Assembly: GCA_018436855.1 (NCBI GenBank) | Contig: JAHDKO010000026.1 | Coordinates: forward strand, 1 to 50,443 | Source of the DNA: Deltaproteobacteria bacterium | GTDB taxonomy: Bacteria > Desulfobacterota > Desulfomonilia > UBA1062 | Direction of reading: 5' to 3' | DNA length: 50,443 nt | Shown: piece after piece, positions 1 to 7,937 of the stretch | Layout of the letters: each line of letters begins with the position of its first letter | Numbering within the stretch: the first letter of the stretch is position 1 | The notes under the pieces: model-generated | Database searches by the model: none | Seen by the model: only the letters and a program-made list of their open reading frames with translations | What the model was told of the DNA's origin: nothing | Made by a program: the position numbers and the translations under genes

Positions 1-1
1 T

Positions 2-270
2 ACAAAGGTTCGCCGCCGCCGCATTCACCTGATGGCGAGCTTCAAGCTTACCAACCGGTGCAATCTCGCATGCCGGGGATGCCCGAACGGTATGGAAAAC
101 CGGACAGTGCTACGGCCGTGGTTGGCGATCTTCATTTCCTCTCAGTCACCGGAGGCTACCAGGAGGCTACCAGATTGTCATGATACACGGATCGGCTTTT
201 TGCGCCCCCAGACTCGATGCCTCCGGATCGCGTCCAACAAGTTGTTGATTTAATACTCTCTTTGGAATAA
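2..270 (+). pseudogene. Decayed radical SAM protein remnant
   Basis: The reading frame open from the left edge encodes LTNRCNLACRGCPNG, which carries the CxxxCxxC cysteine triad of radical SAM enzymes (4Fe-4S and S-adenosylmethionine binding). Around position 105 the family-like sequence moves to another frame, where LHFLSVTGG (the beta-2/GG segment of the same fold) is read. That frame meets an in-frame TGA at 181-183, then continues as PPDRVQQVVDLILSLE to a TAA at 268-270. The intervening 200 residues of a normal enzyme are missing. I infer a pseudogene with a frameshift, a stop and a large internal deletion. The 5' end lies outside the window, so an intact upstream start cannot be excluded. 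Confidence 0.55.
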
Positions 271-293
271 CTTGAAAGGATATGGGAGAACGC

Positions 294-1127
294 ATGCCTT
301 CACTGCCGGAAAAGATCGTCGACTTTCATGCACATCTGTTTCCCGATGAGCTGTTCGAGGCCATCTGGAGATTTTTCCAGAGAGAGTACGGGCTGCCCGT
401 GGTTCACCAGCTCTATGCGCGGGACTGCATCGACTATCTGAGAGCCCGGGGAGTGGAGACCATCGTGTACTCGAACTATGCCCATAGAGAAGGCGTGGCC
501 GGCACGCTCAACGACTGGAACCTGCGCCTGCTGGACGAAACCGGGGGTATCTACTGCTTTGCAGCGTTTCATCCCGGGGATGACGACGCCGTCCGGATGA
601 TCAGGCGGGTGTTCTCTCATCCCAGAGTGCTCGGGTGCAAGCTCCATTTCCTGGTCCAGAGGTTCTACCCGCACGACGAACGGCTCTTTCCGCTCTACGA
701 AGAGGTGCTGGAGCAGGGCAAGAGGATTCTGCTCCACGTGGGCACCGGTCCCATCGGCAACGAGTATGTGGGCATCGCCCACCTGAAGAAGGTTCTCGAC
801 CGCTATCCCGGCCTCAAGTTGAACATCGCCCACATGGGTGCCTTCGAGTTCCGGGATTTCTTCGATCTCCTTCAGCAGTACCCGGGAATCTATCTCGACA
901 CATCCTACTGCTTTCTCCCGGACAACTTCCGTATGTTCCGGCTGGGGAACAGCGTTCTGGAGTCGTTGAAGGGCCGCCTCCTCTATGGCTCGGATTTTCC
1001 GAATCTCTTCCACCACCGCAGGGAAGAGCTCGACGCCCTCCTGGGGATGGGGCTCTCCCAGGACTTTTACAGCCGCGTTTTCAGGGAAAACGCACACGAT
1101 CTCCTTTGCACCCATACCGGAACCTAG
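294..1127 (+). CDS. Amidohydrolase 2 family (TIM-barrel metal-dependent hydrolase)
   Basis: About 277 residues, the usual size for the amidohydrolase-2 (COG2159) family, which hydrolyses or decarboxylates cyclic and aromatic acids in the cytoplasm. Visible metal-site features, in order: DFHAHLF (HxH, His12/His14), LLHVGTG (His148), IAHMGAFEF (His180) and YGSDFPN (Asp234). These are the metal ligands and catalytic Asp expected for the fold; the substrate cannot be read from the sequence. I chose the ATG at 294 because GGGAGA lies 4 bases upstream; an in-frame ATG at 282 has AAAGGA only 1 base away and would add four residues. It follows the radical SAM remnant by 23 bases, so the two may once have been one transcription unit. 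It stands alone on its downstream side. Confidence 0.88.
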   Translation: MPSLPEKIVDFHAHLFPDELFEAIWRFFQREYGLPVVHQLYARDCIDYLRARGVETIVYSNYAHREGVAGTLNDWNLRLLDETGGIYCFAAFHPGDDDAVRMIRRVFSHPRVLGCKLHFLVQRFYPHDERLFPLYEEVLEQGKRILLHVGTGPIGNEYVGIAHLKKVLDRYPGLKLNIAHMGAFEFRDFFDLLQQYPGIYLDTSYCFLPDNFRMFRLGNSVLESLKGRLLYGSDFPNLFHHRREELDALLGMGLSQDFYSRVFRENAHDLLCTHTGT

Positions 1128-1321
1128 CCGCGGTTCCGCCCTGCCCGCCATTACCTTAAAACCACGGCGCATTCCAGAGGGCCGGGCCGGTGCATCGGGC
1201 TCCTGCATCCATTCCGGTGCCTGCGGCTCCCCAAGGCGCAGAAAACCGCCCTGGTGCCGCCCGCACTCATAACCCGGAAGGCGGCGGCACGGCCGGATTT
1301 CCTGCAGTCCAAGCGTTTTGT

Positions 1322-1414
1322 TCATGGATCTGCTTCTGAGAAATCATTCTGCATCCTTTTGCATTGAGGATCATCAAAACAATTAGAAAAGCCAAGTAAC
1401 GAAAAAGCAAACAT
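1322..1414 (-). CDS. Possible 30-residue small protein with strong ribosome binding site
   Basis: Reading the minus strand, AGGAGG is followed after 5 bases by ATG at 1414, then 30 codons to a TGA at 1322. The product begins MFAFSLLGFSNCFDDPQ and has two cysteines; I recognise no family. What supports it is the near-perfect Shine-Dalgarno and the fact that the hairpin-SD-ATG block is repeated at 20.9 kb. What counts against it: at the second copy the ATG opens only a two-codon reading frame, and the block can be read on the opposite strand as an anti-SD stretch plus terminator. Low confidence. Confidence 0.22.
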   Translation of the reverse strand: MFAFSLLGFSNCFDDPQCKRMQNDFSEADP

Positions 1415-1429
1415 TTAACCTCCTCTTAT

Positions 1430-1470
1430 GGATGGCGCGTCCTATGCCCTAACCGCCATCCTATTTTTTT
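1430..1470 (+). terminator. Intrinsic terminator-like hairpin (copy 1 of a repeated element)
   Basis: A perfect 8-bp stem, GGATGGCG (1430-1437) with CGCCATCC (1454-1461), closes a 16-base loop and is followed by TATTTTTTT (1462-1470). On the plus strand this is a textbook rho-independent terminator, about 300 bases after the amidohydrolase stop. ACCTCCTCTT precedes it on the plus strand. The same arrangement, with a similar loop, occurs on the minus strand at 20896-20957. Confidence 0.6.
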
Positions 1471-1606
1471 GCCTTTTTTTCCCGGGATCGTCGTTTTCGG
1501 TCATCTACCGCCGAATCCGTTTTCATCTGCAGACCGGACGCCTCTGCCGCCCTGCCCGACACGGCACGTCTTCCATAAAGGCCTGGGCCGCATCGGAATC
1601 CTCTGA

Positions 1607-1634
1607 TTGAAATCACCAGTTATCCGCTTACAAT
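1607..1634 (+). promoter_or_regulatory. Sigma70-type promoter for the hybrid kinase gene
   Basis: TTGAAA (1607-1612), a 16-base spacer and TACAAT (1629-1634): each hexamer differs from consensus at one base. Transcription would start near 1641, about 60 bases before the ATG at 1703. This argues against a TTG start at 1607 for the downstream gene. Confidence 0.6.
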
Positions 1635-1702
1635 ATAGTTCTAGTTGCAATTGCTTGCACACCTTGAGGTCAGGAATTCTGAATAAGGAGTGTTTCGTTA
1701 AG

Positions 1703-4216
1703 ATGAGGTGTTCCCCGCCTGCGCCCTCTTCAGTGAGGGACCTCCACAGAGAAATCGACAGGCTTCGCAGAAGGCTCGCAGAGGCAGAGAAAATGGCAAG
1801 CACAGCCGGGAGCCCGGAGCCCCCGCATCTGATCCTCGAGGAGATCGTTCATCTTCTGTGCCTTCTTAAGACCGACGGCGTCATCACCTATGCCAACACC
1901 GCGTTCTGCTCATGCATGGGAAAAACCAAGCCCGAAATCCTGGGAAAATCCCTGTTCGGCCTGCTGCCCCGCAGCGACCGGAAGCGCTTCATAATGTACA
2001 TGGAAACCCTGACACCGAAGAGGTCTGTCAGAGAGTTCGAGTACCGCACCCGTCCCGCGGACGGTGAGACGCGCTGGTATCAGTGGACACTCAAAGCGCT
2101 CTTTGACGAGAGCGGGAGGCCGGCAAACTATATCCTCGCCGGGAGCGACATCACGCTGCTCAAAGGCATCGAGGAAGACCTGATCGATGCCCTGGAAAAA
2201 TATGCAACCCTGTTCGAGTCCACCAACGACGCCATCATCCTCCTCGACCGCACCCGGTTCATCGACTGCAACACCGCAGCGCTCAGGATATTCCGCAGCA
2301 GCGACAAGGAAGGGTTTCTCCAGAGCAGGTTCGAAAACCTGTCGATCCCCGGCACGCAGAGCGGCGCACGGGTGAAGGCGGAAATCGACCGGCACCTGAA
2401 CCGGGCGATCGAAGCGGGCATGGAGCGTTTTCAGTGGGGATTCAGGCGCGCCGACGGGTCGGTTTTCCCGGCCGACATCATTCTGAGCCCCTTTCCCCTG
2501 GGGAGCAGGAAGATCATCGCGGCGATCATCCGGGACATATCCGAGCTGAAGGACACGGAAGAGGCATTGAGAAGGGCCCACGACGATCTGGAGGAAAAGG
2601 TGAGAACCCGCACCAGAGAGCTCGTGGAGGCCAACGAGGCCCTGACCTGCGAGATCCGGGAGCGCAGAAAGATCGAGAACGAGCTGAAGACGAGCGAGGA
2701 GCGTCACCGGAGGATCAGCGAAGAGCTCGATGTGGTGCTCAACGGCATCACCGACATCATCATGCTCAACGACAGGGGCCGGAACATCATCTGGGCCAAC
2801 AGGGCCTCCTCCGAGGTCTCCGGACTGCCCCCCGAAGAGATCCGGGGCAGAAAGTGTCACGAGGCCCTGTGGAAAAGAACCGACCCCTGCGACAAATGCC
2901 CGCTGACCCAGGCAATGAAGACGGGCAGGCACCGGGAAGGCACCATGAAGACCCCGGACGGGTCCCTCTGGGAGATCACGGGCTATCCGGTCAGAGACAA
3001 GCGCGGATCGATCAGGGGGTCCATCGGGATCGTCCGGAACATCACGGACAGAAAAATGATCGAAGAAGAGAACCAGAAGCGCTACAAGCTCGATTCACTG
3101 GGTACGCTGGCAGGTGGTATCGCACACGATTTCAACAACATCCTGACCGTTATCATGGGGAATATCTCGTTCGCCAAGATGCTGATCAGCAGCGAGGACA
3201 GGCTGTGGGGAAGGCTCGACGATATCGAGAAGGCATCGATGCGGGCGCGCGAGCTCACCTCACAGCTCATGACCTTTTCCCGGGGCGGAAGTCCCCGGAA
3301 AAAACCGGTCGCAGCCGATCAGCTCTTGCGTGACACGATTCACTTCTCACTCCAGGATTCGGATATCACGGCCAGGTTCCACACAGACGGCACCCTCTGG
3401 CGGGTGAATGCGGACGAAGCCCAGCTTGGGCAGGTGATCGGGCACATCGTCCAGAACGCACAGGAAGCCATGCCCCAGGGAGGCACCGTAAACGTGACCA
3501 CGGAGAACTGGATCGCAGAAGAGGGAAGCACCCTGCCGCTCTCCGGAGGAAGGTATGTGAGGATATCCATCTCCGACACCGGCTGCGGCATTGAGGAGAA
3601 CATCCTCGGCAGCATCTTCGATCCTTTCTTCACCACCAAAAAGAAACGCAACGGGCTCGGGCTTGCCACCTCATACTCCATCGTGAGGAAACACGGGGGG
3701 CATCTCACCGCTGCTTCCACCCCGGGACAGGGGACCACCGTCACCCTGTTCCTGCCCGCGGCTGCCGACACGGGCCGAGCAGACGCCACCGAGACACAGG
3801 AGACCTATACCGGGAGAGGGCGCATCCTGTTCATGGACGACGAGGCCTTTATCCGGGACCTCGCCATGAGCATCCTCTCTCACCTCGGCTATGAGCTCAC
3901 GTTCGCGCGTGAGGGAAACGAGGCCATCGAAGCGTATAGAAATGCCCTTCGGGAGGGCGCGGGCTTCGACGCGGTCATCCTCGATCTGACCGTGGTGGAG
4001 GGCATGGGAGGCAAGGAATGCATCCGGGAGCTGAAAAAGATCGATCCTCACGTGCGGGCCATCGTGTCGAGCGGCTACTCGAACGACCCGATCATGGCCG
4101 ACCCGATGAAGTACGGCTTTTCGGCGCTCATCGCAAAACCGTACAACATACAGGCGCTCAGCATGGTGCTGAAAAAAACCATCGAGGAGAAGGGGAATCG
4201 CTGTGAAACCTCCTGA
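1703..4216 (+). CDS. Hybrid sensor histidine kinase (three PAS domains, HisKA, HATPase, receiver)
   Basis: About 837 residues with no clear membrane segment, so probably a cytoplasmic sensor. Order: short N-terminal coiled coil; PAS 1 (about 45-160); PAS 2 (165-300, ending IIRDISELKDTEEA); a coiled-coil linker; PAS 3 (about 345-455) containing CDKCPL; HisKA with LAGGIAHDFNNIL (phospho-His475); HATPase with SDTGCGIEE and GLGLATS; and a C-terminal receiver whose phospho-acceptor is Asp761 in AVILDLT. The CxxC pair in PAS 3 suggests redox or metal sensing, which is inference. The ATG at 1703 is preferred: AAGGAG lies 12 bases upstream (long but usable) and the promoter at 1607-1634 rules out the longer reading. 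Its stop overlaps the start of the ADP-ribosylglycohydrolase-family gene, implying co-translation. With an internal receiver and no output domain, its partner regulator is elsewhere. Confidence 0.9.
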   Translation: MRCSPPAPSSVRDLHREIDRLRRRLAEAEKMASTAGSPEPPHLILEEIVHLLCLLKTDGVITYANTAFCSCMGKTKPEILGKSLFGLLPRSDRKRFIMYMETLTPKRSVREFEYRTRPADGETRWYQWTLKALFDESGRPANYILAGSDITLLKGIEEDLIDALEKYATLFESTNDAIILLDRTRFIDCNTAALRIFRSSDKEGFLQSRFENLSIPGTQSGARVKAEIDRHLNRAIEAGMERFQWGFRRADGSVFPADIILSPFPLGSRKIIAAIIRDISELKDTEEALRRAHDDLEEKVRTRTRELVEANEALTCEIRERRKIENELKTSEERHRRISEELDVVLNGITDIIMLNDRGRNIIWANRASSEVSGLPPEEIRGRKCHEALWKRTDPCDKCPLTQAMKTGRHREGTMKTPDGSLWEITGYPVRDKRGSIRGSIGIVRNITDRKMIEEENQKRYKLDSLGTLAGGIAHDFNNILTVIMGNISFAKMLISSEDRLWGRLDDIEKASMRARELTSQLMTFSRGGSPRKKPVAADQLLRDTIHFSLQDSDITARFHTDGTLWRVNADEAQLGQVIGHIVQNAQEAMPQGGTVNVTTENWIAEEGSTLPLSGGRYVRISISDTGCGIEENILGSIFDPFFTTKKKRNGLGLATSYSIVRKHGGHLTAASTPGQGTTVTLFLPAAADTGRADATETQETYTGRGRILFMDDEAFIRDLAMSILSHLGYELTFAREGNEAIEAYRNALREGAGFDAVILDLTVVEGMGGKECIRELKKIDPHVRAIVSSGYSNDPIMADPMKYGFSALIAKPYNIQALSMVLKKTIEEKGNRCETS

Positions 4217-5225
4217 CAGCGGACAGTTTATCGGATCGCTCATCGGCCAGTGCCTGGGCGATGCCATGGGCTTCCCGGTGGAGGGGCAGAGCTATCAGGT
4301 CTGCCGCGACTATGTCCGGGAGCTGATCGTTGAGGGACCGGGGCTCAAGGCGAGGCCGGGGTTCGTGCTCGGACAGTATTCCGACGACTCGCAGCTCGCC
4401 AGGGAGCTTATCCTGAGCTATGTCGCCCGCAAGCGGTTCGACCCGGTGGACTATGCGGCCCGCATCGCCGACCTCTTTTCCCGGGGCCGCGTCATCGGGG
4501 GAGGTCTGTCGACCCGGGAGGCCGCGATCCGCCTGGCCCGGGGGGCTCCCTGGGACCAGGCAGGCGAGCCGAGCCCGTCTGCGGGAAACGGGAGCGCCAT
4601 GCGCGCAGGCCCCATCGGCCTGATGTTTTTCGACGACTTCAGATCTCTTGTCAACGCTGCCCAGGATCAGGGCATAATCACCCACAAGGACATCCGGTGC
4701 TCTGCCGGGGCGGTCGCGATCGCCGGTGCCGTTGGGCTGGCCCTGGAGCAGAAGGAGATCGACAGCGTGAACTTCCTCACCGAGATCGCCAAGCTCTCGG
4801 GCGTGATCGATCCGGCGGCGGAAACCGTTTTCACCGCACTCATCGACTGGGTGGATCTCGATCCGGGAGAGGCGCTCAAGTCCATTGTCCTGGCGGGATA
4901 CGCCATGGGGTCGATCGACAACTGGCAGGGGCTGAGCCCCTTCGTGACCGGCAGCGTGCTCTGGAGTCTCTACTCCTTTCTCCGCTCGCCTCACAGCTTC
5001 CTCGACACCATGGCCACTGCCATAGAGGTCGGGGGCGACGTGGACACCACCGCGGCCATGGCAGGGGCCATCAGCGGAGCGTATCTCGGAATCGAAAACC
5101 TCCCGCAGAACCTGGCGGAGCACCTCACCGACCAGGGAGAATGGGGCTATGAGAATCTGATCCAGCTTGCGGTCACGCTCTACGAGATCAAGGTGCAGCT
5201 TGGCATATCGGAACCCTACCCGTAA
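4203..5225 (+). CDS. ADP-ribosylglycohydrolase (DraG/ADP-ribosylhydrolase) family protein
   Basis: 340 residues, typical of the family that removes ADP-ribose from proteins (DraG, human ARH) or acts on related ribosides, using two Mg ions. Family motifs: GSLIGQCLGDAMGFPVEG near the N-terminus; YSDDSQLA (Asp61/Asp62, at the place of the usual TDDT metal motif); and GGDVDTTAAMAGAISGAYLG near residue 280, the C-terminal metal-binding signature. The TDDT-to-SDDS change is conservative. The GTG start at 4203 overlaps the preceding kinase gene by 14 bases and is served by AAGGGGA, so the two are translationally coupled. No DraT or nitrogenase gene is in the window, so the nitrogenase role of DraG should not be assumed. 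Substrate unknown. Confidence 0.85.
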   Translation: MKPPDSGQFIGSLIGQCLGDAMGFPVEGQSYQVCRDYVRELIVEGPGLKARPGFVLGQYSDDSQLARELILSYVARKRFDPVDYAARIADLFSRGRVIGGGLSTREAAIRLARGAPWDQAGEPSPSAGNGSAMRAGPIGLMFFDDFRSLVNAAQDQGIITHKDIRCSAGAVAIAGAVGLALEQKEIDSVNFLTEIAKLSGVIDPAAETVFTALIDWVDLDPGEALKSIVLAGYAMGSIDNWQGLSPFVTGSVLWSLYSFLRSPHSFLDTMATAIEVGGDVDTTAAMAGAISGAYLGIENLPQNLAEHLTDQGEWGYENLIQLAVTLYEIKVQLGISEPYP

Positions 5226-5273
5226 GAGAGCGGGGATCGCCCCGGCGGGCGAGCTGTTGTGACGGGACGGACC

Positions 5274-6137
5274 TCACGATGTCCGGCCCGTTTCCACGAG
5301 ATGTCTCCGCCGGTGGATGAAGCTGGCGATGAATCCCCCGAAGCCGATCACCGACGCCGCGGATATCACCAGCCATCCCACCACGGGGATGAGACCGGTG
5401 GCCCAGAGCACGACGCTGCCCACCAGCGTCTCGATCACCATGGGCGATCCGGATTTCTTGACCGTGGCGATGATCTTTTCCCCGATGATCCGCACCACGG
5501 CCACGGACCCGAGAAAGAACGCGATGGACACAACCAGGATCTCGAGGGGGATAAGGATGATGCCCACCAGAGAGATGACGAGCACCAGTGCCACGGGAAA
5601 GATCAGAAGGGTGCCGATGATCCCCCACAGGAGCGATTTGCCGGTGTGATATTTGATGGTGGAAGATATGAGGTCAACCCTGTCCGGCAGGAGCGCCACC
5701 ACGATCAGGGCCAGCGCCAGGAATCCCAGAAAGGGAAACATGCCCGGCATGAAGGGCATGCCCCTGTCTTCTTTCCATCCGGAAGGCGGGGGGCGCCTGA
5801 AAAAGGAGGTGATCCGGGTGGTGTCGTAGGTATTGATGTCACCCGACACTACCGCGCCATCCTGCTTCACGACCATGCCGCCGATGGTGGTGACGTCTCC
5901 GTTCACCACGGCTCCGGGCCCGAGAAACACCGAGCCTCCGACCGATACGACACCGTTCCTGACCGACCCGTGAACCCGGACATCGCCGCCGATCGATACG
6001 GCGGAGCCCACCTCTTCTCCGGCCTCCACGAGGACATCGTCTCCGATGTGGACCCTATTTCTCTCCCGTGCAAACCCGTCTGCACAGATAAGCAGAAAAA
6101 GTATTGCGATCGCGGCCAGTCTGAAAGTTTTTTTCAC
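5274..6137 (-). CDS. Bactofilin-like polymer-forming membrane protein
   Basis: About 287 residues. An N-terminal hydrophobic segment (AAIAILFLLICADGFA) looks like a signal peptide. Residues roughly 30-100 form a bactofilin-like right-handed beta repeat with regularly spaced Gly-Asp and Val-x-Gly turns (SIGGDVRVHGSVRNG, SVGGSVFLGPGAVVNGD). The C-terminal half has about four membrane helices (PFLGFLALALIVVALLP onward). This is the usual layout of polymer-forming proteins of unknown function in Deltaproteobacteria. The GTG at 6137 is preferred because a GGGGGAAGG stretch lies just upstream; an in-frame ATG at 6161 lacks a ribosome binding site. It lies 88 bases beyond znuB on the same strand and could be transcribed by read-through, but nothing links it to metal uptake. 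It converges with the ADP-ribosylglycohydrolase-family gene. Confidence 0.75.
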   Translation of the reverse strand: MKKTFRLAAIAILFLLICADGFARERNRVHIGDDVLVEAGEEVGSAVSIGGDVRVHGSVRNGVVSVGGSVFLGPGAVVNGDVTTIGGMVVKQDGAVVSGDINTYDTTRITSFFRRPPPSGWKEDRGMPFMPGMFPFLGFLALALIVVALLPDRVDLISSTIKYHTGKSLLWGIIGTLLIFPVALVLVISLVGIILIPLEILVVSIAFFLGSVAVVRIIGEKIIATVKKSGSPMVIETLVGSVVLWATGLIPVVGWLVISAASVIGFGGFIASFIHRRRHLVETGRTS

Positions 6138-6225
6138 CCTTCCCCCGGTCTGTAAGAACATGGTTTTTTCAATCTACCACATCTTGTACCCTTTTCACAG
6201 GGTATCGCAGAGCCGGCACCGCGCT

Positions 6226-7080
6226 TCACGCAATGAACCGCCTGCCCCCCAGAGCGGAAGAAACCACTGCCGCGAGGAGATACACCACACCGGCGAAGAT
6301 TATGATGGTCGCTCCGGCAGGCAGCCCCGGGGCATAGCTCAGGGCGAGACCGCCCGTGGTGAACAGGATGGAAAAGATCACGGACAGGCCCATCATCTGC
6401 CAGAGCCTCCGGGAGAAATAACTCGCCGTCGCGGCAGGAAGCGTCAGGAGCGCGATGACCATGATGATGCCCACCACGCTCACCAGGAGCACAACCGTAA
6501 GCGCAATCAGGCACAGGAGCAACAGATAGTATGCCTGCACCTTCAGGCCTCTCAGGAGCACGAACTCATCATCGAAGCACACGGCGAGAAACTGGCGGTA
6601 AAAGACCAGACCCGTGACGAGTATCAGGAGGTTGAGGCCGGCTATCAGCCAGAGGTCTTCCCGGGAGACCATGAGGATATTGCCGAAAAGGTAGCTCATG
6701 AGATTCTCATTATAACCCGGGGTCTTGAAGATGAACAGGATGCCCACGGCCATCCCGATCGCCCAGACCGCGCCGATGACCGTATCTTCACGCTCCCGCG
6801 CGCGGAGACTCACCAGGCCGATGACCAGAGCGGAAATCAGTGCAGCCACGATCGCCCCCAGGAGCGGATGGAGCCACGAGAGCCCGAACACCACTTCGCC
6901 GTACCGCGCCGCCCCCATGCCGCCCAGCACGCTGTGGGCAATGGCGCCCGCGATATAACTGATCCTGCGGGCCACCACGTAGCTGCCCATGATCCCGCAC
7001 GCGATGCTCACGAGAACCCCTGCCAGGAGTGCGTATCGGAGAAAGGAAAACCTCGCCAGGTCGCCGATGAACTCAGTCAT
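6226..7080 (-). CDS. znuB: Metal ABC transporter permease (ZnuB family)
   Basis: About 284 residues with eight or so membrane helices, matching the ABC-3 permease family that moves Zn or Mn across the inner membrane. Characteristic segments are SYVVARRISYIAGAIAHSVL near the N-terminus and the glycine-rich helix GIIMVIALLTLPAATA. I start it at the ATG at 7080, which overlaps the end of znuC by 8 bases and has GGGGGG 7 bases upstream; a longer reading from 7113 would run well into znuC. It is the last gene of the four-gene unit RHH-znuA-znuC-znuB. Zn versus Mn cannot be decided from the permease. Confidence 0.9.
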   Translation of the reverse strand: MTEFIGDLARFSFLRYALLAGVLVSIACGIMGSYVVARRISYIAGAIAHSVLGGMGAARYGEVVFGLSWLHPLLGAIVAALISALVIGLVSLRAREREDTVIGAVWAIGMAVGILFIFKTPGYNENLMSYLFGNILMVSREDLWLIAGLNLLILVTGLVFYRQFLAVCFDDEFVLLRGLKVQAYYLLLLCLIALTVVLLVSVVGIIMVIALLTLPAATASYFSRRLWQMMGLSVIFSILFTTGGLALSYAPGLPAGATIIIFAGVVYLLAAVVSSALGGRRFIA

Positions 7081-7846
7081 GGGAACACCCCCCGTCCCTC
7101 CCCTTAGTATCATGCCTGATCATCTGGACGTGCGACCCGTATACCGCGCTGATGATCTCCCCCGTGATCTCGCATGTCGGGTGGGTGACGAGCCTGCGGT
7201 TCACGCACGCGACCTTGTCAACGTAATGGGAGACGAAACCCAGATCGTGGGTGACCAGGATGACGGTGAGTTTTTCATTGAGCCGGTGGAGGAGCTCGTA
7301 GAGCCCGGTCTCGATAGCTGCATCCACGTTTGAGGTGGGCTCGTCGAGCAGGAGAAGGTCCGGGTTGGAGACAAGGGCGCGCGCGAGCAGCACACGCTGG
7401 AACTGCCCTCCGGAGAGCTGGAAGAACGGCCGGTCGCGCAGCGGGGCCAGCTCCATTATTTCGAGGGCCTCCTCGGCGCGGCGCCTGTCGGATCTGCTGT
7501 ATCTCCAGAAGCTCATCCCCCGTCCCAGACGTCCCATGAGCACGACATCGAGCACGCTCACGGGAAAGAGCGGGTCAAGGGATGCGTACTGGGGCATGTA
7601 TCCGATCCTGTGCCGTGCCTTTTCCGGGGGAGCGCCGAACAGTCTTACCGTTCCCCCTGTTGGTTTCATGAGCCCCATGATGAGCTTCAGGATCGTGGTC
7701 TTGCCGCCGCCGTTGGGCCCGACCACGGAGAGGAAATCCCTGTGGTCCACGGTCAGGTTCACGTCCTCGAGCACCGGCATACCGTGATAGGCGAAGCTGA
7801 CGTGCTTCAGCTCCACCACCGGTCCGGAAAACCTGGTTTCACTCAT
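7073..7846 (-). CDS. znuC: Metal ABC transporter ATP-binding protein (ZnuC family)
   Basis: 257 residues, the normal size. Walker A GPNGGGKTT (43-51), Q-loop GYMPQ, ABC signature LSGGQ (about 145-149), Walker B LLLLDEP and the switch His in LVTHDLGF are all intact, so this should be an active ATPase energising the ZnuB-like permease. It lies between znuA (91-base gap upstream) and znuB (8-base overlap downstream). The C-terminal tail is His-poor. The family also includes manganese importers, so the metal assignment rests mainly on the operon. Confidence 0.92.
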   Translation of the reverse strand: MSETRFSGPVVELKHVSFAYHGMPVLEDVNLTVDHRDFLSVVGPNGGGKTTILKLIMGLMKPTGGTVRLFGAPPEKARHRIGYMPQYASLDPLFPVSVLDVVLMGRLGRGMSFWRYSRSDRRRAEEALEIMELAPLRDRPFFQLSGGQFQRVLLARALVSNPDLLLLDEPTSNVDAAIETGLYELLHRLNEKLTVILVTHDLGFVSHYVDKVACVNRRLVTHPTCEITGEIISAVYGSHVQMIRHDTKGRDGGCSHD

Positions 7847-7937
7847 GGCCGCTCATTTCCTCATGTTCTCCCTTCGGCCCGGAAGGCAGGGCATCGTTCA
7901 CGGCCGCTCTTCCGCCCCTTCTGTTCCTCCGGGGTCA

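Larger units (their letters stand above)
1128..1702. other. Intergenic region: terminator-like hairpin and kinase promoter
   Basis: No convincing plus-strand gene lies between the amidohydrolase and the hybrid kinase. Positions 1128-1320 hold GC-rich sequence without recognisable coding. Positions 1405-1475 hold a hairpin with a T tract and a conserved neighbour motif (separate entries). Positions 1607-1634 hold a good sigma70-type promoter for the kinase. A plus-strand reading at 1428-1610 was judged non-coding because it spans the hairpin and T tract. Confidence 0.6.

Noticed and set aside
1430..1470. Fluoride riboswitch, suggested by GATGGC and AACCGCC near each other
   Set aside because: The conserved pseudoknot segments are missing and the sequence is a simple hairpin with T tract.
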